Positions 32,264 to 45,090 of a stretch of 64,000 bases of DNA are shown here, one piece after another. Under the pieces are notes generated by a model. The model was given only the letters and a program-made list of their open reading frames with translations. It did not search any database and had not been told where the DNA came from. Source of the DNA: Tillandsia leiboldiana (Eukaryota > Streptophyta > Magnoliopsida > Poales > Bromeliaceae); contig CM055062.1 of NCBI GenBank assembly GCA_029204045.2, forward strand, positions 7,683,705 to 7,747,704, read 5' to 3'. The position numbers were made by a program, and so were the translations under genes. Position 1 is the stretch's first letter; every line of letters begins with the position of its first letter.

Positions 32264-32374
32264 TCTATATAAAACCCTAACCGCGGTCCGGACTGCCTGA
32301 AGAATCCAGTCCGGATCGGCTGCCCGCGGGAATTACCTGCGTTCGGGGTCCGGATCGGCTTGTCCAGTCCGGAC
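32264..32374 (-). promoter_or_regulatory. Candidate internal promoter for element B ORF3
   Basis: Sites with TCCGGA cores start at 32286, 32309, 32348 and 32367 (GTCCGGAC or GTCCGGAT), paired at 23 and 19 bp, with a nearby CGTTCGGGGTCC block. A TATA-like TTTTATATAG follows on the minus strand (about 32264-32275). Same layout as 18146-18254 in A. Confidence 0.55.
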
Positions 32375-32384
32375 CGGCTCCAAA

Positions 32385-33312
32385 CTTTTTCTTCAGAAAA
32401 ATTTAGAAAAATTCCAGAAAATTCAGAAAAAGATTATAAGCACTTTTGTGTATCAACTTTAAATAAAAATCATCATTTCATACAATAAGAAAGAGATTAT
32501 GCAAAATCTATCAAAAATATCCAAATAATGAAACGAAAATTTATAAAAATTAAATCCCTTAAAGTTGAACAACTTCAATCACATCTAACATGATCTTATG
32601 CGTAATGCCTTTATCAAATCATCAATTTGGTAAAGAAAATGAAATACCAAGATCAATAGATGCTTGAAATCCCAAATATGTTACATAATGTATCTAGTCA
32701 ATTTGTTGAAGAGAGTGGCTCTTTGAGCATCTTTCATTCAAATTTCCACCTTATATCAACCTTAAAATTTGATAGAGTCAAGTATTTCAACATGCATTTT
32801 ATTTAATCAAATTTGAAAAACCATGCTTGGTATACATGTGGCAGCTGCACACAGTACTCGGACGACCGAGGTGGCAGCTCTTTCCTCCATGTGGTGGTAG
32901 TTTTCACACTCCTCATTGGGATGTAACTCTTTCCACATCTTTTGAGCATAACACTTTTTCTTTGACTCCCCCTCAATTGGCTATCAATTATTTAAGATAT
33001 AAAGAACTCAACCAAAGATTGATCTCGATTTCATACTCGACTAAATAGTCAAATAAGATAAAAACTATACCAAGAGATCATTGAGAGAGAAATTGACTTT
33101 GATCACTTTAAGTAATGACTTAATTGACATAAATGATCATTGCATCAACTGAAATATTATGATATCTAAAGCATAATAAATTTTTAAACATATAAAAGGA
33201 TGCAGTTAAAGTCAATATAACTAATGCTCAATTAATGTTCTATGTACAAGCATAGGTAAAGAACAAAAACACAAAAACAAAACCTAACCTAAGGATTGGT
33301 TTCAAAAAGAAA
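32385..33312 (-). other. Element B non-coding region between pol and ORF3 promoter
   Basis: AT-rich, no ORF. It contains a polypurine stretch (minus strand GAGGGGGAG near 32968) and an intact version of the site where solo LTR F entered A (around 32868-32875). Confidence 0.75.
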
Positions 33313-36300
33313 TTATTTCAAGGAAAGCATTCCAATTGCCTTACGCAAATGAATAAAACATTTTTGATCCAAAAGTTTTGTTAAAATATCGGCTAATTGA
33401 TCTTCAGTTGAAATATAGGAAAGTTGAAGAATACTTGATTCAACTAGCTCTCTAAGAAAATGATATCTAAGTTCAATGTGTTTTGTTCTTGAGTGCAACA
33501 CAGGGTTTTTTGAAATATTTATAGCACTGGTGTTGTCACAAAGAATTGTTACTGAAGTTGCTGAAATTCGGAAGTCGCTCAACACACTTTTCATCCAAAT
33601 GAGTTGGGTTGAACAACTACCCGCTGAAATATATTCCGCTTCGGCAGTCGAGAGTGCAATGCAGTTTTGCTTTTTACTGTGCCATGCAATAAGGCAATGG
33701 CCAAAATAAAAACATGCACCACTCGTACTTTTCCGATCATCCACAGATCCTGCCCAATCGGCATCTGAATATCCTACAATATCTAGACTTGTTCCCATAG
33801 GATACCAAATTCTGAAATTTACGGTTCCTTTGATGTACCGGATGATCCGTTTCACCGCTTTCAGGTGAACCTCCTTCGGTGCTGATTGATATCTCGCGCA
33901 GATCCTAACACTAAAGGATATGTCCGGGCGACTAGCCGTGAGGTAAAGTAGACTTCCAATCATGCTGCGATAAAGTTTCTCGTCTACATTTTCACTAAGA
34001 GATTCACTTCCTAATCCCTTATTGCTAGTTCCCATTGGAGTCGGAAAATCTTTAGAATTTTCTAAACCGAACTTTTTGACCAACTCCATTGCATACTTGG
34101 ATTGACATAGATGAATGCCTTCTTCATTTTGTTTTACTTGCAATCCAAGAAAGTATGTCAGTTCGCCCATCATGGACATCTCAAATTCGCTTTCCATGGT
34201 TTCAGCGAATTTAGAAGCATCATTGTCTCTAGTTGCACCAAATACAATGTCATCGACATAGATTTGCGCTACAATGAAATTATCCTGATAATGCTTCACA
34301 AAGAGAGTCCGATCTGCTCCCCCTCGAGTATAGCCCTTCTCCAAAAGGTGCTTTGTCAACCTTTCGTACCACGCTCGCGGTGCTTGTTTTAGACCGTAAA
34401 GAGCCTTTTTCAAACGAAAAATATGGTTAGGTAGTTTAAGGTCTACAAAACCTTTCGGTTGAGCCACATAAACTTCCTCATTTAAATACCCATTTAAAAA
34501 CGCGCTCTTAACGTCCATTTGAAAGAGTTTTATTTTAAAATGACAAGCAATTGCGAATAAGATATGAATTGACTCAAGTCGAGCAACTGGGGCGAACGTT
34601 TCATCAAAGTCTATACCTTCTATTTGAGAGTAGCCTTGAGCAACTAAACGTGCTTCTTTCCTGATGATGGTACCATCCTCATTTTTCTTATTCTTGAAAA
34701 TTCATTTAGTACCAATCACATTGTGTTGCTTCGGAGGCTTCGTTAATTCCCAGACTTTGTTTCGTTCAAACTGATGGAGCTCTTCCTGCATTGATTCAAT
34801 CCAGTAGTCATCCTGAAGAGCTTCATCGACGTTCTTTGGTTCTATCATGGAAACGTAACAAGCGAATCCACAAACCAACTGTCTCCGAGTCCTGACTCCT
34901 TCTTGTGGGTCTCCAATAATGTTAGATTCAGGATGATCCTTGGAGATGCGTAACGTTTGAGGTAATGGAGTACTCGGAGGTACATGAGATGATTCCTGCA
35001 CATCAGATAAGCTTGAAGAACCATTAGATGCATCATTATTATCGGAAGAATTGTTATGAGAAGATGCATTTGCAGGAGTATCATCATCAAGAGAGATATC
35101 AGGGGTAGATTTATCAGATGCAAAGTGAAAAGCTTCATCTACTTTAACAGTTATAGATTCTACCATTGTTTTAGATTCCAAGTTAAATACCCGATATGCT
35201 CTACTGTTTGTAGAATAACCCATGAAAATCCCTTCGTCACTTCGAGAGTCAAATTTTTCCAGATTTTCGCGGTCACGCAAAATGTAACAACGACTCCCAA
35301 AGATACGAAAATATTTTATATTCGGTTTTCTACAAAACCACAGTTCATATGGTGTATTTAAGGTTCCCGGGCGCAAATACACTCGATTAATTACATAGAC
35401 TGCAGTGTTCACTGCTTCAGCCCAAAAGTACAACGGTAAGTTCCGGCTATGAAGCATAACACGTGCCATCTCTTGTACAACCATATTTTTTGCGCTCGAC
35501 TACACCATTCTGTTGAGGTGTATAGGGTGCTGAGAATTCATGCTTAATGCCGTTGGAAGTGCAAAAATCAATGAATTTAGAATTTATGAATTCTCCACCT
35601 CTATCACTTCTAACACGAATGATCTTTTCATTCTTTTCAATCATAATACGATGGCAAATCTCGAAAAAAGAATCAAACGTATCAGCTTTCTCTTTTAAAA
35701 ATGCTACCCATGAGTATCTAGAGAAATCATCAACCAATAGAAAAATGTACCATTTACCTCCCAAAGATGGTTAACGAGTTGGCCCCATTAAATCCATGTG
35801 CAATAATTCTAAAGGCCGGTTGGTGCCAACGTGGTTCAAGTTCTTGTGTGCAGTCCTTGATTGTTTTCCCTTTAGACAACCTCCACACACAATGTTTTCT
35901 TTAAGTGAAAGTTTTGGAACCCCCTTGACCACGTCTTTGTTTGAAATTCTAGCAAGTTCCTTAAAATTTATGTGACCCAGCCTTTCATGCCAAATTATTT
36001 CATTATTCAAAGAGGCTAAGTTACAGTTTTCAGAAATTTTATTTGGAATAACATAACAGTTATTTTCAGATCTAACCCCTTTTAAAAAGAAAACATGGTC
36101 CTTATCAGTTACAATACATTCGACAGATGAAAAATTAACTGAAAAACTATTGTCGCAAAGTTGACTAATACTTATGAGGTTAGTCTTAAGGCCTTCAACA
36201 AAAAGCACATTATTCAAAACCGGGCCATCTGGAATAGCGATAGTTCCTTTTCCAATAATTTTAGAAGAACGACCGTCTCCGAAAACTACAAGTCCTCCGG

Positions 36301-38426
36301 AGATTTTCTCAAGTGTTTGAAAATAGTTTTTGTCACCGGTCATGTGACGGGAACACCCGCTATCCAGATACCAAGACGAATTGTCATAAGCATGCAAAGA
36401 AGTATGAATGACAAGACAAGGGAAGATTTCACCTTTGCGCACCGAAACCTTTTTGGATTGCGTCGGTAAAGAATGTGACGTTATTCTCCTTGGTGAAAGT
36501 GTCTTGATTGATTGATTGCTTGACATCGTCTTGCGAGGTGAACTACCAAGGCTCTTTTTCCTTTGAAAAGTTTTGCTTTGATTTCCGGGGAATCACCTTT
36601 ATGGTAGTTGTTGCAAGAGGCGCTTGAGATGAACGTTTCGCTCCCACTTTGCAATTTCTCCTTATGTGCCCTACAAAACCACAACGAAAATATACCTTAG
36701 TGCTTGACGATCCCGAAGGGGGTGAAGTAGGCTTGTTGTCGTTGCTTGTCGTGAATTCCGGTGTCGGAGGAGGAGATACCGACTGAGGCACAAACACTGT
36801 CCCACTCGAACTAGGACTGTCTCCAGTTCGAGTGTATCCGAGGCCGAACCGATTTGTTTGACCAAGACCAAGCATTTTATCCAACTTACTCCTTCCAGAA
36901 GAAAATTGCTTTAAATCATCCTTGAGTTGGAAAATGGTCTCTGTCATTTCCATTTTTTCCTGTCGAGCCTCGCTGTAGAGCTTCAAGAAGTAATTTGCTT
37001 TATTCACCATATCTACATAATTCTTCTCGAAATGCTCATTGGACTCTTGAAGGGAAACATTTACTTTAATCAGATTATCCCTTTCCGCTTCAAGAGCGTT
37101 TGAGAGAGAAGTTGCCCTTTTTGCTTCTTCTTCGAGATCCTGCAATCTCCCTCTCAAACTCTTGTTTTGCTTTGCCAGTTTCTTTGAATCCCTCAAAAGC
37201 TTATGGTAGGCAAGAGCAAAATCTTCACCTTCAGAATTACTCGATTCGTCGTCCATGGCATTCTTTTCAGCATGGGAGGAGTTGGACAAAGAATCGGATG
37301 TCCTTGCCATTAAGCACATGAAGGGTGAAGATGTGGACGCGTGGAATGCCGTTGCGTTGTTTTCTTCATCACTGGAAGATGACTCATTTGACGTTGAGTT
37401 GTCATCCCAAGTGACGGCTTGCATCGCCTTCTTCTTCGACGGATTCTTATTTGGACACTCCGTTGAGATATGGCCGTACCCTCGGCACTTGAAGCATTGG
37501 ACTTGTCCCTCTGAGTTTTTCTTATCCTTTGAAAAACTTTCTTGCTTTCTTGACTTTTGGCTTGAAAAACCTTTGCCTTTCTTCCACTTTCCGAAGGATG
37601 AAGTTTTACTTGAATTACCCCTTCGAAAGTTTCGGCGAAAATTTCTTGTCAAGAGAGCAAGCTGCTTCTCAAAGTCCTCCATAGATAGGTTCTCGTCATC
37701 GTCTGAGGAGGATGAATCCGCGTCTTCTTCTTTTGTTGTTTTCAACGCAAAACCTGAAGACTTAGAAGAGAATGCCTTTCCCGAAGAATAGTTAGTAGGA
37801 AATGTCATTTCATATGTTTGTAATGAACCAACTAATTCTTCTACACGGATTTCGTCCGGGTGTTTAATAGTTTCAATGGTCGTAACCTTGGAACGAAATC
37901 TTTCAGGAAGAGTTCTTAGAATCTTTCTTACAATTTTAAATTCTGCAATTTTCTCTCCCAAGTTAGCACATGAATTCACGATGTCTTGCAATCGTGTATA
38001 GTAGTCTGTGAATGATTCATTTTCTGCCATGAAAATGGAGTCAAACTTGCTCGTAAGCATTTGCAGTTTTTGAATTTTCACAAGGTTAGTTCCCTCATGT
38101 GTAACTTGAAGAACATCCCAGATTTCTTTCGCAGTCTCATATGCCGAGACGCGAGAGAACTCAGTTTGTGACAAAGCATTAAATAAAGCGTTAACACCTT
38201 TGCCATTGTAAGAAGATAAGTCTATCTCTTCCTTGGTCCATTTCGACCTAGGTTTGATGGTGCGAACATCAGCAATAATTTCAGTTGGATTAGACCATCC
38301 TAATTCAATTGATTGCCACACCCGCTCGTCGATGGAAATTAAAAAGGCTTTCATCCGTACTTTCCAGTAGGCATAATTTGTTCCATCGAAGAATGGGGGT
38401 CTGTTGATGTTTCCACCTTCAACCAT
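33313..38426 (-). pseudogene. Element B gag-pol polyprotein, degenerate
   Basis: Gag (38426-36543) is open for 627 codons, with both zinc knuckles (CFKCRGYGHISTEC, and a second whose first Cys is Tyr: YFRCGFVGHIRRNC) and a central coiled coil. A frameshift near 36535 precedes the protease (LDSGCSRHMTG). A TAA at 35771-35773 interrupts the start of integrase, where A has CAA. A one-base insertion near 35490 follows the integrase Glu motif. A TGA at about 34700 replaces the Trp after IGTK. RT (YVDD) and RNase H are then open to 33313 (34518-33313 is a clean 401-codon stretch). At least two frameshifts and two stops make B more decayed than A. Confidence 0.92.
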
Positions 38427-38445
38427 TGTTTACAACCCTATTCCC

Positions 38446-38457
38446 GCTCTGATACCA
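38446..38457 (-). other. Element B primer-binding site
   Basis: Reverse complement TGGTATCAGAGC, two bases from the 5' LTR and 19 bases before the gag ATG. Confidence 0.92.
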
Positions 38458-38459
38458 CT

Positions 38460-39707
38460 TGTTACGTTATGTATTAATTGGATCTAAATAGGGGAAAAAA
38501 CACCTAGAGGGGGGGGTGAATAGGTGTAAACCATAAACACTCAAAAATCGTTGCGCAATAAAACCCAATGCGGAAATGAAAAAATAACACGCACGATTTT
38601 TACGTGGAAAAACTCCAAACCGGAGTAAAAAATCACGGGACCGATAACACGACGAAATCCACTAGAATTAACACACGTACAAGGTGATATACCGTACTCA
38701 CAGACGACTCAACCTTTTTCATACGCTCCTAGTAGATCTTCTCCGCTCGCTCCGCAACGCTTCTCGAATCCACGATCTGCGTCCAACGCCGAATCCACGG
38801 CGTCCAATGTCGAGTCCACGACGTCCGACCGAATCCACGGTCTTCACCCAATAGCACGCTTCGAATCCACGAAAGCGGTTGCACCTTGAATCCACAAGGC
38901 CACGCGAGTCCACGCCCCGATTTTAGGAAAATCGTTGTTTTTTGGGTGGTGATGATCCGCCGAATACTTAGATTAGAAATAGATCGGAAATACCATCTAA
39001 GTATTCATTAATTTGATTCTACTCAAAATCTGAGTTTGGAAAACCTAGAATCAAATTAATCAATATAGATGAAGAAACATAGAATTAAATCTATTGATTT
39101 CCTTTCTTCTCTATATGTGGATTTTTCAATTTCGGCCGTCTTTTTATTATATGCGGATGCCCTAGAAATTGAATCATAGAGGCTATTTATAGGTTAGAAA
39201 CCCTTGGAAGAAGATAAGGATAAAAAACTAACCATTTCTGGAATTTTACAGGACGACGGTCCGGACTGGAATTGGCGGTCCGGACTGTCGTGGCTTAAAC
39301 AGACAATTTCCAAAAAAGAGGACATTCGGGGTCCGGACTGTAATTCCACGGTCCGGACTGTTCATGCAATTCCTGCAAATTCCACGTTCGGGGTCCGGAC
39401 TGAAGTTCCAAGGTCCGGACTGGAATTGCGCATGAACTAATCTACGTTCGGGGTCCGAACTGTGATGCCCGATCCGGACTTTGAACATGTAGTATGTCCA
39501 GTTTTTGATTTTTATGTAATCAAACATTCAACCAAGTGTTTCTACACTATAAGAAATATTCGGATCACCAAAAATATTTAGTTAAACATACCTGATCCTT
39601 TTGAATTCTTCTTTCTTGAGATTGAGGTATATGATCCAAACTTCTTCATCTTCAATCTTCAAGACTTAAACAATTTCACGAAATACGCCAACACAAATTC
39701 CGTAACA
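38460..39707 (-). repeat. Element B 5' LTR
   Basis: 1248 bp, near-identical to 18950-20196 with scattered substitutions. Ends at TSD AAGAC. Confidence 0.92.
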
Positions 39708-39712
39708 AAGAC

Positions 39713-40995
39713 GACGCAGCACTGGCTACATCAAAAAGGAAAGCCCCTGGTACAACAAAGGCGAAGACAGCGCCTACTGCTGCTGAGAAAGGCAAAGCTT
39801 CAATGCCGCCAACATCTATTTCAATGAAAAGAAAAAATGTAGCTCGACGAATGGGACGAGCGCGAGGGATTGAGATTGAAAACCAATAGCACATGATTCA
39901 CCACCTCCAGAGGAATACGTGCTTATTAACACAGATCGACTGAAAGCATTTGAGAACCGAGAGTGTATTGGCGAAAGACATGTTAATATTGGAGCTCTTC
40001 AAGATCGTTCTACGGCTTTTGGAAATCTGATTGAACAAGCCAATCTCTCTCAAGTTTGCAAATTTCCTGAAACGCTTGGATATTGTTTGCATCTGGTACA
40101 GACCTTTTACACCAACGCACTGTAGCTTCAAGAGCATGAAGACGGACCAATGGAGTTTTATACTACGGTCCGAGGGACAAAACTCAAAATAACTCTACAT
40201 CTAATTGGAGAAGTCCTAGGGATGAAATCCAGCATGACGGGGACCCATTACTTGAAAGGAAAAAGTTTGACAAACTTGATGTGGCGAACTGTTGTGAATG
40301 GAATATGCATGCCAGAGACTCAGTCAACTGGAAATTCTGTTTACTCTAAAGAGCTTCGACCTGAGTACCGGTTTCTCAATTTCATCATATGCTACAACAT
40401 TCTTCCAAACATGCAGACGAAAGTCCTGCGATGGGATCGCATGCTTTTCTTATATCTCTTGGGACATTCGTCGGAGGCAGTAGGTTTGAACATCAATATC
40501 CCATATATCATTTGGAGTAGGATGGCACGGTACGTTGAACATCCTCATCCATCGGAAAGACTTCCATTCCCATTAATCATAATGAGAATCTTAAGGAAAT
40601 TCAAGGTTGATACTAGCTCTTCAAGTTATCAACACAGTTTAGGAATGATTAATGATTCGATAGTCGTAAAGTCTTTGCCAAAACTGCCTAATGACACCCC
40701 GACTCCTCCACGTAGCAAGAAACCTTCAGTCGCTACTTCAGCAACACCTTCAAAGCAAGCACCTATGTCAGATGATGAAGCTTCTGTGACTTCCATTTAT
40801 AAGGAGCAACAAAGACTATCCTTTGAACAGGAACAGATTGCAAAAGAACAGAAGCGCATCTCTGAGGAGCTAGAAATAATAACTGCAGCTCAAATCACTT
40901 TGACGAAGAAATTTACTTCAATGAAGAAGTTGGTGAAAAAGATGTTTACAAAGATGGGATGTAGTAGCTCTGACGATTCAGAATCTGACAATTGA
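39713..40995 (+). pseudogene. Element A ORF3, C-terminal part
   Basis: Continues in frame from codon 55 of the N-terminal part after removal of B and one TSD copy. A basic Lys/Ala/Thr stretch is followed by a TAG/frameshift near 39887. The other frame then runs through a globular region (about 39895-40630) resembling the putative plant transposon protein domain (PF20167-like: conserved ERHVNIGALQD and LVQTFYTNAL segments), with one further TAG at 40123-40125. From 40150 it is open to 40995, with a Pro/Ser/Thr linker, a Gln/Lys/Glu coiled coil, and an acidic tail (CSSSDDSESDN) shared with B. This domain is widespread in plant repeats; its activity is unknown. Two lesions plus the B insertion inactivate this copy. 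Confidence 0.75.
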
Positions 40996-41657
40996 CTATT
41001 TGTTAATTTTTGTTTTGCAGGTTTTTAGTCTTAGTTCTTACACTTTTTGAACTTTTTTTTCACTCCCTTAATTTTTATAATTTTGGCTAACTTCGGTGAC
41101 AAAAAGGGGGAGAGAGATATGAACAAACAATGGTTACAATGGTTTATGGTTTGTGAGAACTTTGGACACTTCAAACTTGGAAGGTAAGTATGACAACAAC
41201 TTTGCTTTGTATTGTGAATGAATGCATGTCTCAACTAACTATTCGACTAACTATTTGGGCATGTAATATTACTAACAAGTTGTTTGATGACTAACATACT
41301 TATGACATTTGGCATTTAATTCTTAGATTATATGTGAATTGCTTTGATCGCTTATTTCATACATATCTGATTTTGTAAATGTCATGGTGAGTATAAACTT
41401 CATCTCTCTGTTCGATTTCGATTTTTGAATGTTAAATTCTTGAGGTATCTAACGATTTCTTTTGTCAAGAATTATCTCTTTTGCAGAGAGTACAGTCGTC
41501 TAAGTCTAGAGTCTGTTTTAGGACTTTATCTCATGTATTCATTTTATTTGGATCTCATTTGTAATTTTTTATTGTATGGTGATAACAACAAAAATATCTT
41601 TTTGAATTTTCTTTAAGTGGATTTTTGTTTTGTCACGAAACCGCCAAAGGGGCAGAT
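40996..41657 (+). other. Element A region between ORF3 and 3' LTR
   Basis: Non-coding. It holds an A/G tract (AAAAAGGGGGAGAG, about 41099-41113) and the functional-position PPT AAAGGGGCAGA (about 41646-41656). Confidence 0.8.
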
Positions 41658-42955
41658 TGTTAAGGATTTTATTTTGGCGTATTTCGTGAAAGTGGTTAAG
41701 TCTTGAAGATTGAAGATGAAGATGTTTGGATCATATACCTCAATCTCAAGAAAGAAGAATTCAAAAGGATCAGGTACGTTTAACTTAATAAGTTTGGTGA
41801 TCCGAATACTTCTTATAGTGTAGAAATACTTGGATGGGTTGTTAATTGCATAAAAATTTAAAAACTGGACTGTTATATGTTTAGGATCCGGATCAGGATA
41901 CTTCAGTCCGGACCCCGAACGTAGGTAGGTTCATGCGGAAATCCAGTCCGGACCTTCCCTGGTTCAGTCCGGACCCCGAACGTGGATTCTGCAAAATCGC
42001 ATGAACAGTCCGGACCGTGCATCCTTCAGTCCGGACCCCGAACATGATTTTTCAGGAATTCTCTAAAAAATGACAACAGTCCGGATCAAGCCAAATCCAG
42101 TCCGAACCGTCGTGCGGGAAAAAATCTGTTAAAGTCAGTTTTTGATTCTTATCCTCTTCCAAAGGTTTCTAACCTATAAATAAACCCTAATTTCATCTTT
42201 TAGGGTAATCCAAAAATAAGTTTTGTATTCCGTAAATGACCGAGAAAAATTAACGGAGAAAAAACTTAGAAAAATCCACATATAGAGAAGAAAGGAAAAA
42301 CTAGATCTATTATATGTTTCTTGATCTATATTGATTAATTTGATTCTAGGATTTCAAACTCAGATTTTGAGTAGAATCAAATTAATGAATAGTTAGATGG
42401 TATTTCCGATCTATCTTTGATCTAAGTATTCGGCGGATTTTCACCACCAACAAAACAACGATTTTCCCAAAAATCGGCGCGAGGATTCGCGTGGCCTTGT
42501 GGATTCAAGGTGCTACCGCTCTCGTGGATTCGGAGCGAGGTACGTTCATGTGATCGAGACGTACTACTTGGTGGAGACCGTGGATTCGGTTGGACATCAT
42601 GGACTCGACGTTGGACGCCGTGGATTCGGCGTTGGACGCAAATCGTGGATTCGAGGCGCGTTGCGGAGCGAGCGGAGAAGATCAACTAGGAGCGTATGGA
42701 AAAAGGTTGAGTCGTGTGTGAGTACGTTATATCACCTTTGTACGTGTTTAATTCTAGTGGATTTCACCGTGTCATCGGTCCCGTGGTTTTTTACTCTAGG
42801 TTTGGAGTTTTCCACGTAAAATCTCTGCGTGTTATTTACTTTTCCGCATTGGGTTATTTTTACGCAAAGATTTTGGTGTGTTTATTGTTTACACCTATTC
42901 ACCCCCCTCTAGGTGTTTTTTCCCCTGTTCAGATCCATATTTATCATAACCCACA
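41658..42955 (+). repeat. Element A 3' LTR
   Basis: 1298 bp, TGTTAAGG to AACCCACA. Lacks the Cassandra insertion. It differs from the 5' LTR by scattered substitutions and small indels, so A is older than E or the TRIM. Confidence 0.93.
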
Positions 42956-42960
42956 CACCC

Positions 42961-43668
42961 GGCACCACCAACGCCCAAAAGAACCCAACAAGATCCATGA
43001 AAACAACATCTAAAATTCATATGAAACATCGAAAACCACCACGACACACCTTTGGATTGGAGAAGGTAACGGTACGACGCCAGCTCCTCCCTCCGCTCTC
43101 CGGTTTCCCGTCGGTTTGGCGCTCCTTCTTCCGGTGCTCTCGCAAGATGCCGATCCCTACTCCCGTGTTCCGACGAAGCCTTCGAGGAAGAAGACGAAGA
43201 CCTTTCTTATTATGATTCAAAAGAACTAGGATTCTATTCTCTCTTTGAGTGTGTAAAGTAGAAACCCTTGTCCGAACCCTTTATTTATAAGAGGTTCGCA
43301 ACAAAAATAACTACTTTCCTAAATTTTCCAACAACCCTTATATTGTTATAACAACCTTGATCTTTTGTAATTAATACCATATATTCCTCAATTCGTCTTT
43401 TACACCATTCGAAAATCACATCAAGTTGGCACGGAATTTAAAGCGCCTAAAACCGAAATGAGCGTTCTAACCATTTTCACATAACAAACTTAGAAAATAC
43501 ATAACGGGAGTTCCGCTCACCGAAATTTAGAGCCAATCGCACCGCCGTGTTCCTTTTTCCGAGCCCTACAAAGAGAAATACCAATCCGACCAAAACAGGA
43601 TAACGAAAATGCTAAGAAAAATACCGTAAATTCAGAAGGTAACTCGAACGAAAACCGTGGACACTACA
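42961..43668 (-). repeat. Element C 5' LTR, distal part
   Basis: Continuation of the LTR interrupted at 7255, ending at ACTACA before TSD ATACA. No gene supported. Confidence 0.8.
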
Positions 43669-43673
43669 ATACA

Positions 43674-44115
43674 GTAGGGGACGAAGGGCTATACTAATAA
43701 AAGGAAAATTGAGATGGGTTTTGAGAGAAGAGGGCCAATATACCAAGAGACAGAGGCCAACAAGTATGCCACCAAGAAAATGAGGAATTGGATCCTCACC
43801 TTTACTCATTATGGTCCGCACCATACCTCAGAGCAAATCCCCTGGCCAACCGCACACTAGTTGTGACTTTTAGGTGGTCCCAAGAGTGAACCCTTGCTCC
43901 AACAGACGTCGCCGTCCAAGCCGCTAGCCGGAGAAGAGGGACTGGGGGGCCCGAATGGAAAACACCTCAGATTAGTGCTTGGGGTGGTGGGACACCAGCC
44001 CGGGCTCAAGGGCATGCTAAAGGAAGCGACTTGAGAGAAGAAAGTGCTCCTGTCAGAACAGCACCCAACCCAGTCCCATCCTTGAGGACAAGGATGGATT
44101 TTAAGGGGAAGGGAA
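43674..44115 (+). other. Element D 3' internal region and polypurine tract
   Basis: Begins with the last codon and TAG of the D ORF (43675-43677). The remainder is non-coding. CTTGAGGACAAGG (about 44081-44093) and the purine tract TTAAGGGGAAGGGAA (44101-44115) lead into the LTR. The first motif also occurs at the pol tail of element J, hinting at a common gypsy origin. Confidence 0.7.
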
Positions 44116-45090
44116 TGTAACAACCTGAAGAACAAAGAGCAACAACAGTAGTATTATAGCAATAGTAGCATAGCTAGAAGCAAGGGTAAAGCAAATAAAG
44201 GGCATGTGAGGAGTAGAGCTCGCGAAGATCCAGGAGGGATCGAGAGGATGCTCTGGTAGAGGAAGAAGCAACAGAGGTGAGGTCCGGACAGCTCGGTAAC
44301 CGCCAGCACCTGACAAGGGGGCGTCGTCACGATGGAGGAGATGAAGAGGTCGCTGGAGGTGTGGAGGGCGCAGGGTGGAAACCTCTGGAGAAGCCAGAAG
44401 GTGCGATGGAGGAGATAAAGAGGTAGCCTAGTGTAGAAAAGGGGAGTAGGTTAGCAGTACTCTAAGTCAAGAGTGTTAGGTGGAGTCAATAAAGGAAAGG
44501 AGTGGCAGGGGCAGCGGTCGGGAGTGAAGAGCCCAGAGGTGGATGCCCAAGTCCAGGGCAGCTGTAAGGAGGTGAAGAGCCCAGAGATGGATGCCCAAGC
44601 CCAACTCACCAAGTTAGGGAAGGCCCAAGCAGCGATAGAAGCCCACAGCCGGCCCACTATTGTGCAGTCTTGGAATTCCTGTAGGATTGCTAAGGAATGG
44701 TAGAGTAATTAACCAGTCTAAACATGTAACTAGAGTAGAGGCTAAATAAGCCACAGATGTAGTTAAACAACACATGAAGAAATTAATACAAGTCTCTTAT
44801 ATTCTTCCTCAAGTTGCTCCCTATCTCTCTTCTTCCTCCTATTCTAACTCTGTATCTCTCTCCCCTCTAATCTCACTCTCTTCTCCCCAATCTTTTCTCA
44901 GTTTCCCCCACGTTCTTACCCAAATCATCCAATTAGATAGCGGCAATGTCCCATCATCTCCAATAGGACCTTCCTGCAACATTCCTCACTGCGGAGAACC
45001 CCATTGGATCAGGTAGCTATCTTCCATCATCTCCCCCGAGCCATACCCTCAAGTATTATCGGATTGCTCTTGAGGATCAGGGATATAACA
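44116..45090 (+). repeat. Element D 3' LTR
   Basis: 975 bp from TGTAACAACC to ATATAACA. Its last 126 bp match window positions 1-126. Confidence 0.9.

Larger units (their letters stand above)
18950..39707 (-). mobile_element. Element B: Ty1/copia, same family as A, inserted in A's ORF3
   Basis: LTRs at 18950-20196 (3') and 38460-39707 (5'), each about 1.25 kb, starting TGTTACGG on the minus strand. TSD AAGAC at 18945-18949 and 39708-39712. Met PBS at 38446-38457; polypurine tract AAAGGGGGAGA next to the 3' LTR. Without element E it is about 10.4 kb. It is oriented opposite to its host A, so the two coding regions form a long inverted repeat. Confidence 0.93.
7256..42955 (+). mobile_element. 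Element A: Ty1/copia, Sirevirus/Maximus-like, inserted in the LTR of C
   Basis: LTRs at 7256-9134 and 41658-42955, TSD CACCC at 7251-7255 and 42956-42960, Met PBS at 9137-9148, and polypurine tract AAAGGGGCAGA before the 3' LTR. After removing the TRIM, solo LTR F and element B, A is about 11 kb with gag-PR-INT-RT-RH and a downstream ORF3. Several polypurine stretches follow pol (about 14624, 41103 and 41645); multiple PPT-like tracts and an extra ORF are known Sirevirus traits. The CACCCCCCTCTAGGTG-like motif near the LTR end is also typical of such LTRs. Lineage assignment is by pattern and needs an RT tree. Confidence 0.93.
2976..43668 (-). mobile_element. Element C: Ty3/gypsy deletion derivative (gag-PR only), inserted in D
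   Basis: Bounded by TGTCACGCCCC at 2976 and ACTACA ending at 43668, with TSD ATACA at 2971-2975 and 43669-43673. On the minus strand the order is 5' LTR (43668-42961 plus 7255-5409), PBS, gag, PR, then an abrupt jump into about 250 bp of 3' LTR. RT, RNase H, integrase and most of the 3' LTR are gone. The breakpoint is near 3227, where LTR sequence gives way directly to PR-RT linker sequence. Because both TSD copies survive, the deletion is internal, arising after insertion or during reverse transcription. The 5' LTR was later split by element A. Confidence 0.88.
1..45090 (+). mobile_element. Element D: outer non-autonomous LTR retrotransposon, 5' end cut by window edge
   Basis: The end of a 5' LTR (1-126) is repeated at the end of a complete LTR (44116-45090) with two mismatches in 126 bp by eye. 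An initiator-Met-like PBS follows the first copy, and a purine tract (about 44101-44115) precedes the second. Removing insertion C (2976-43668) and one TSD copy leaves an internal region of only about 3.3 kb with one ORF and no PR, RT, RNase H or integrase. D is therefore a LARD-like element that would need enzymes supplied in trans. The left TSD is outside the window; the right flanking five bases are CCAGG. Known: LARDs are non-autonomous LTR elements. Inferred: a gypsy-type helper, because the 3' internal end carries a CTTGAGGACAAGG motif also present at the end of gypsy element J. Confidence 0.85.

Noticed and set aside
37255..37791. 178-codon plus-strand ORF
   Set aside because: Antisense shadow of element B gag.
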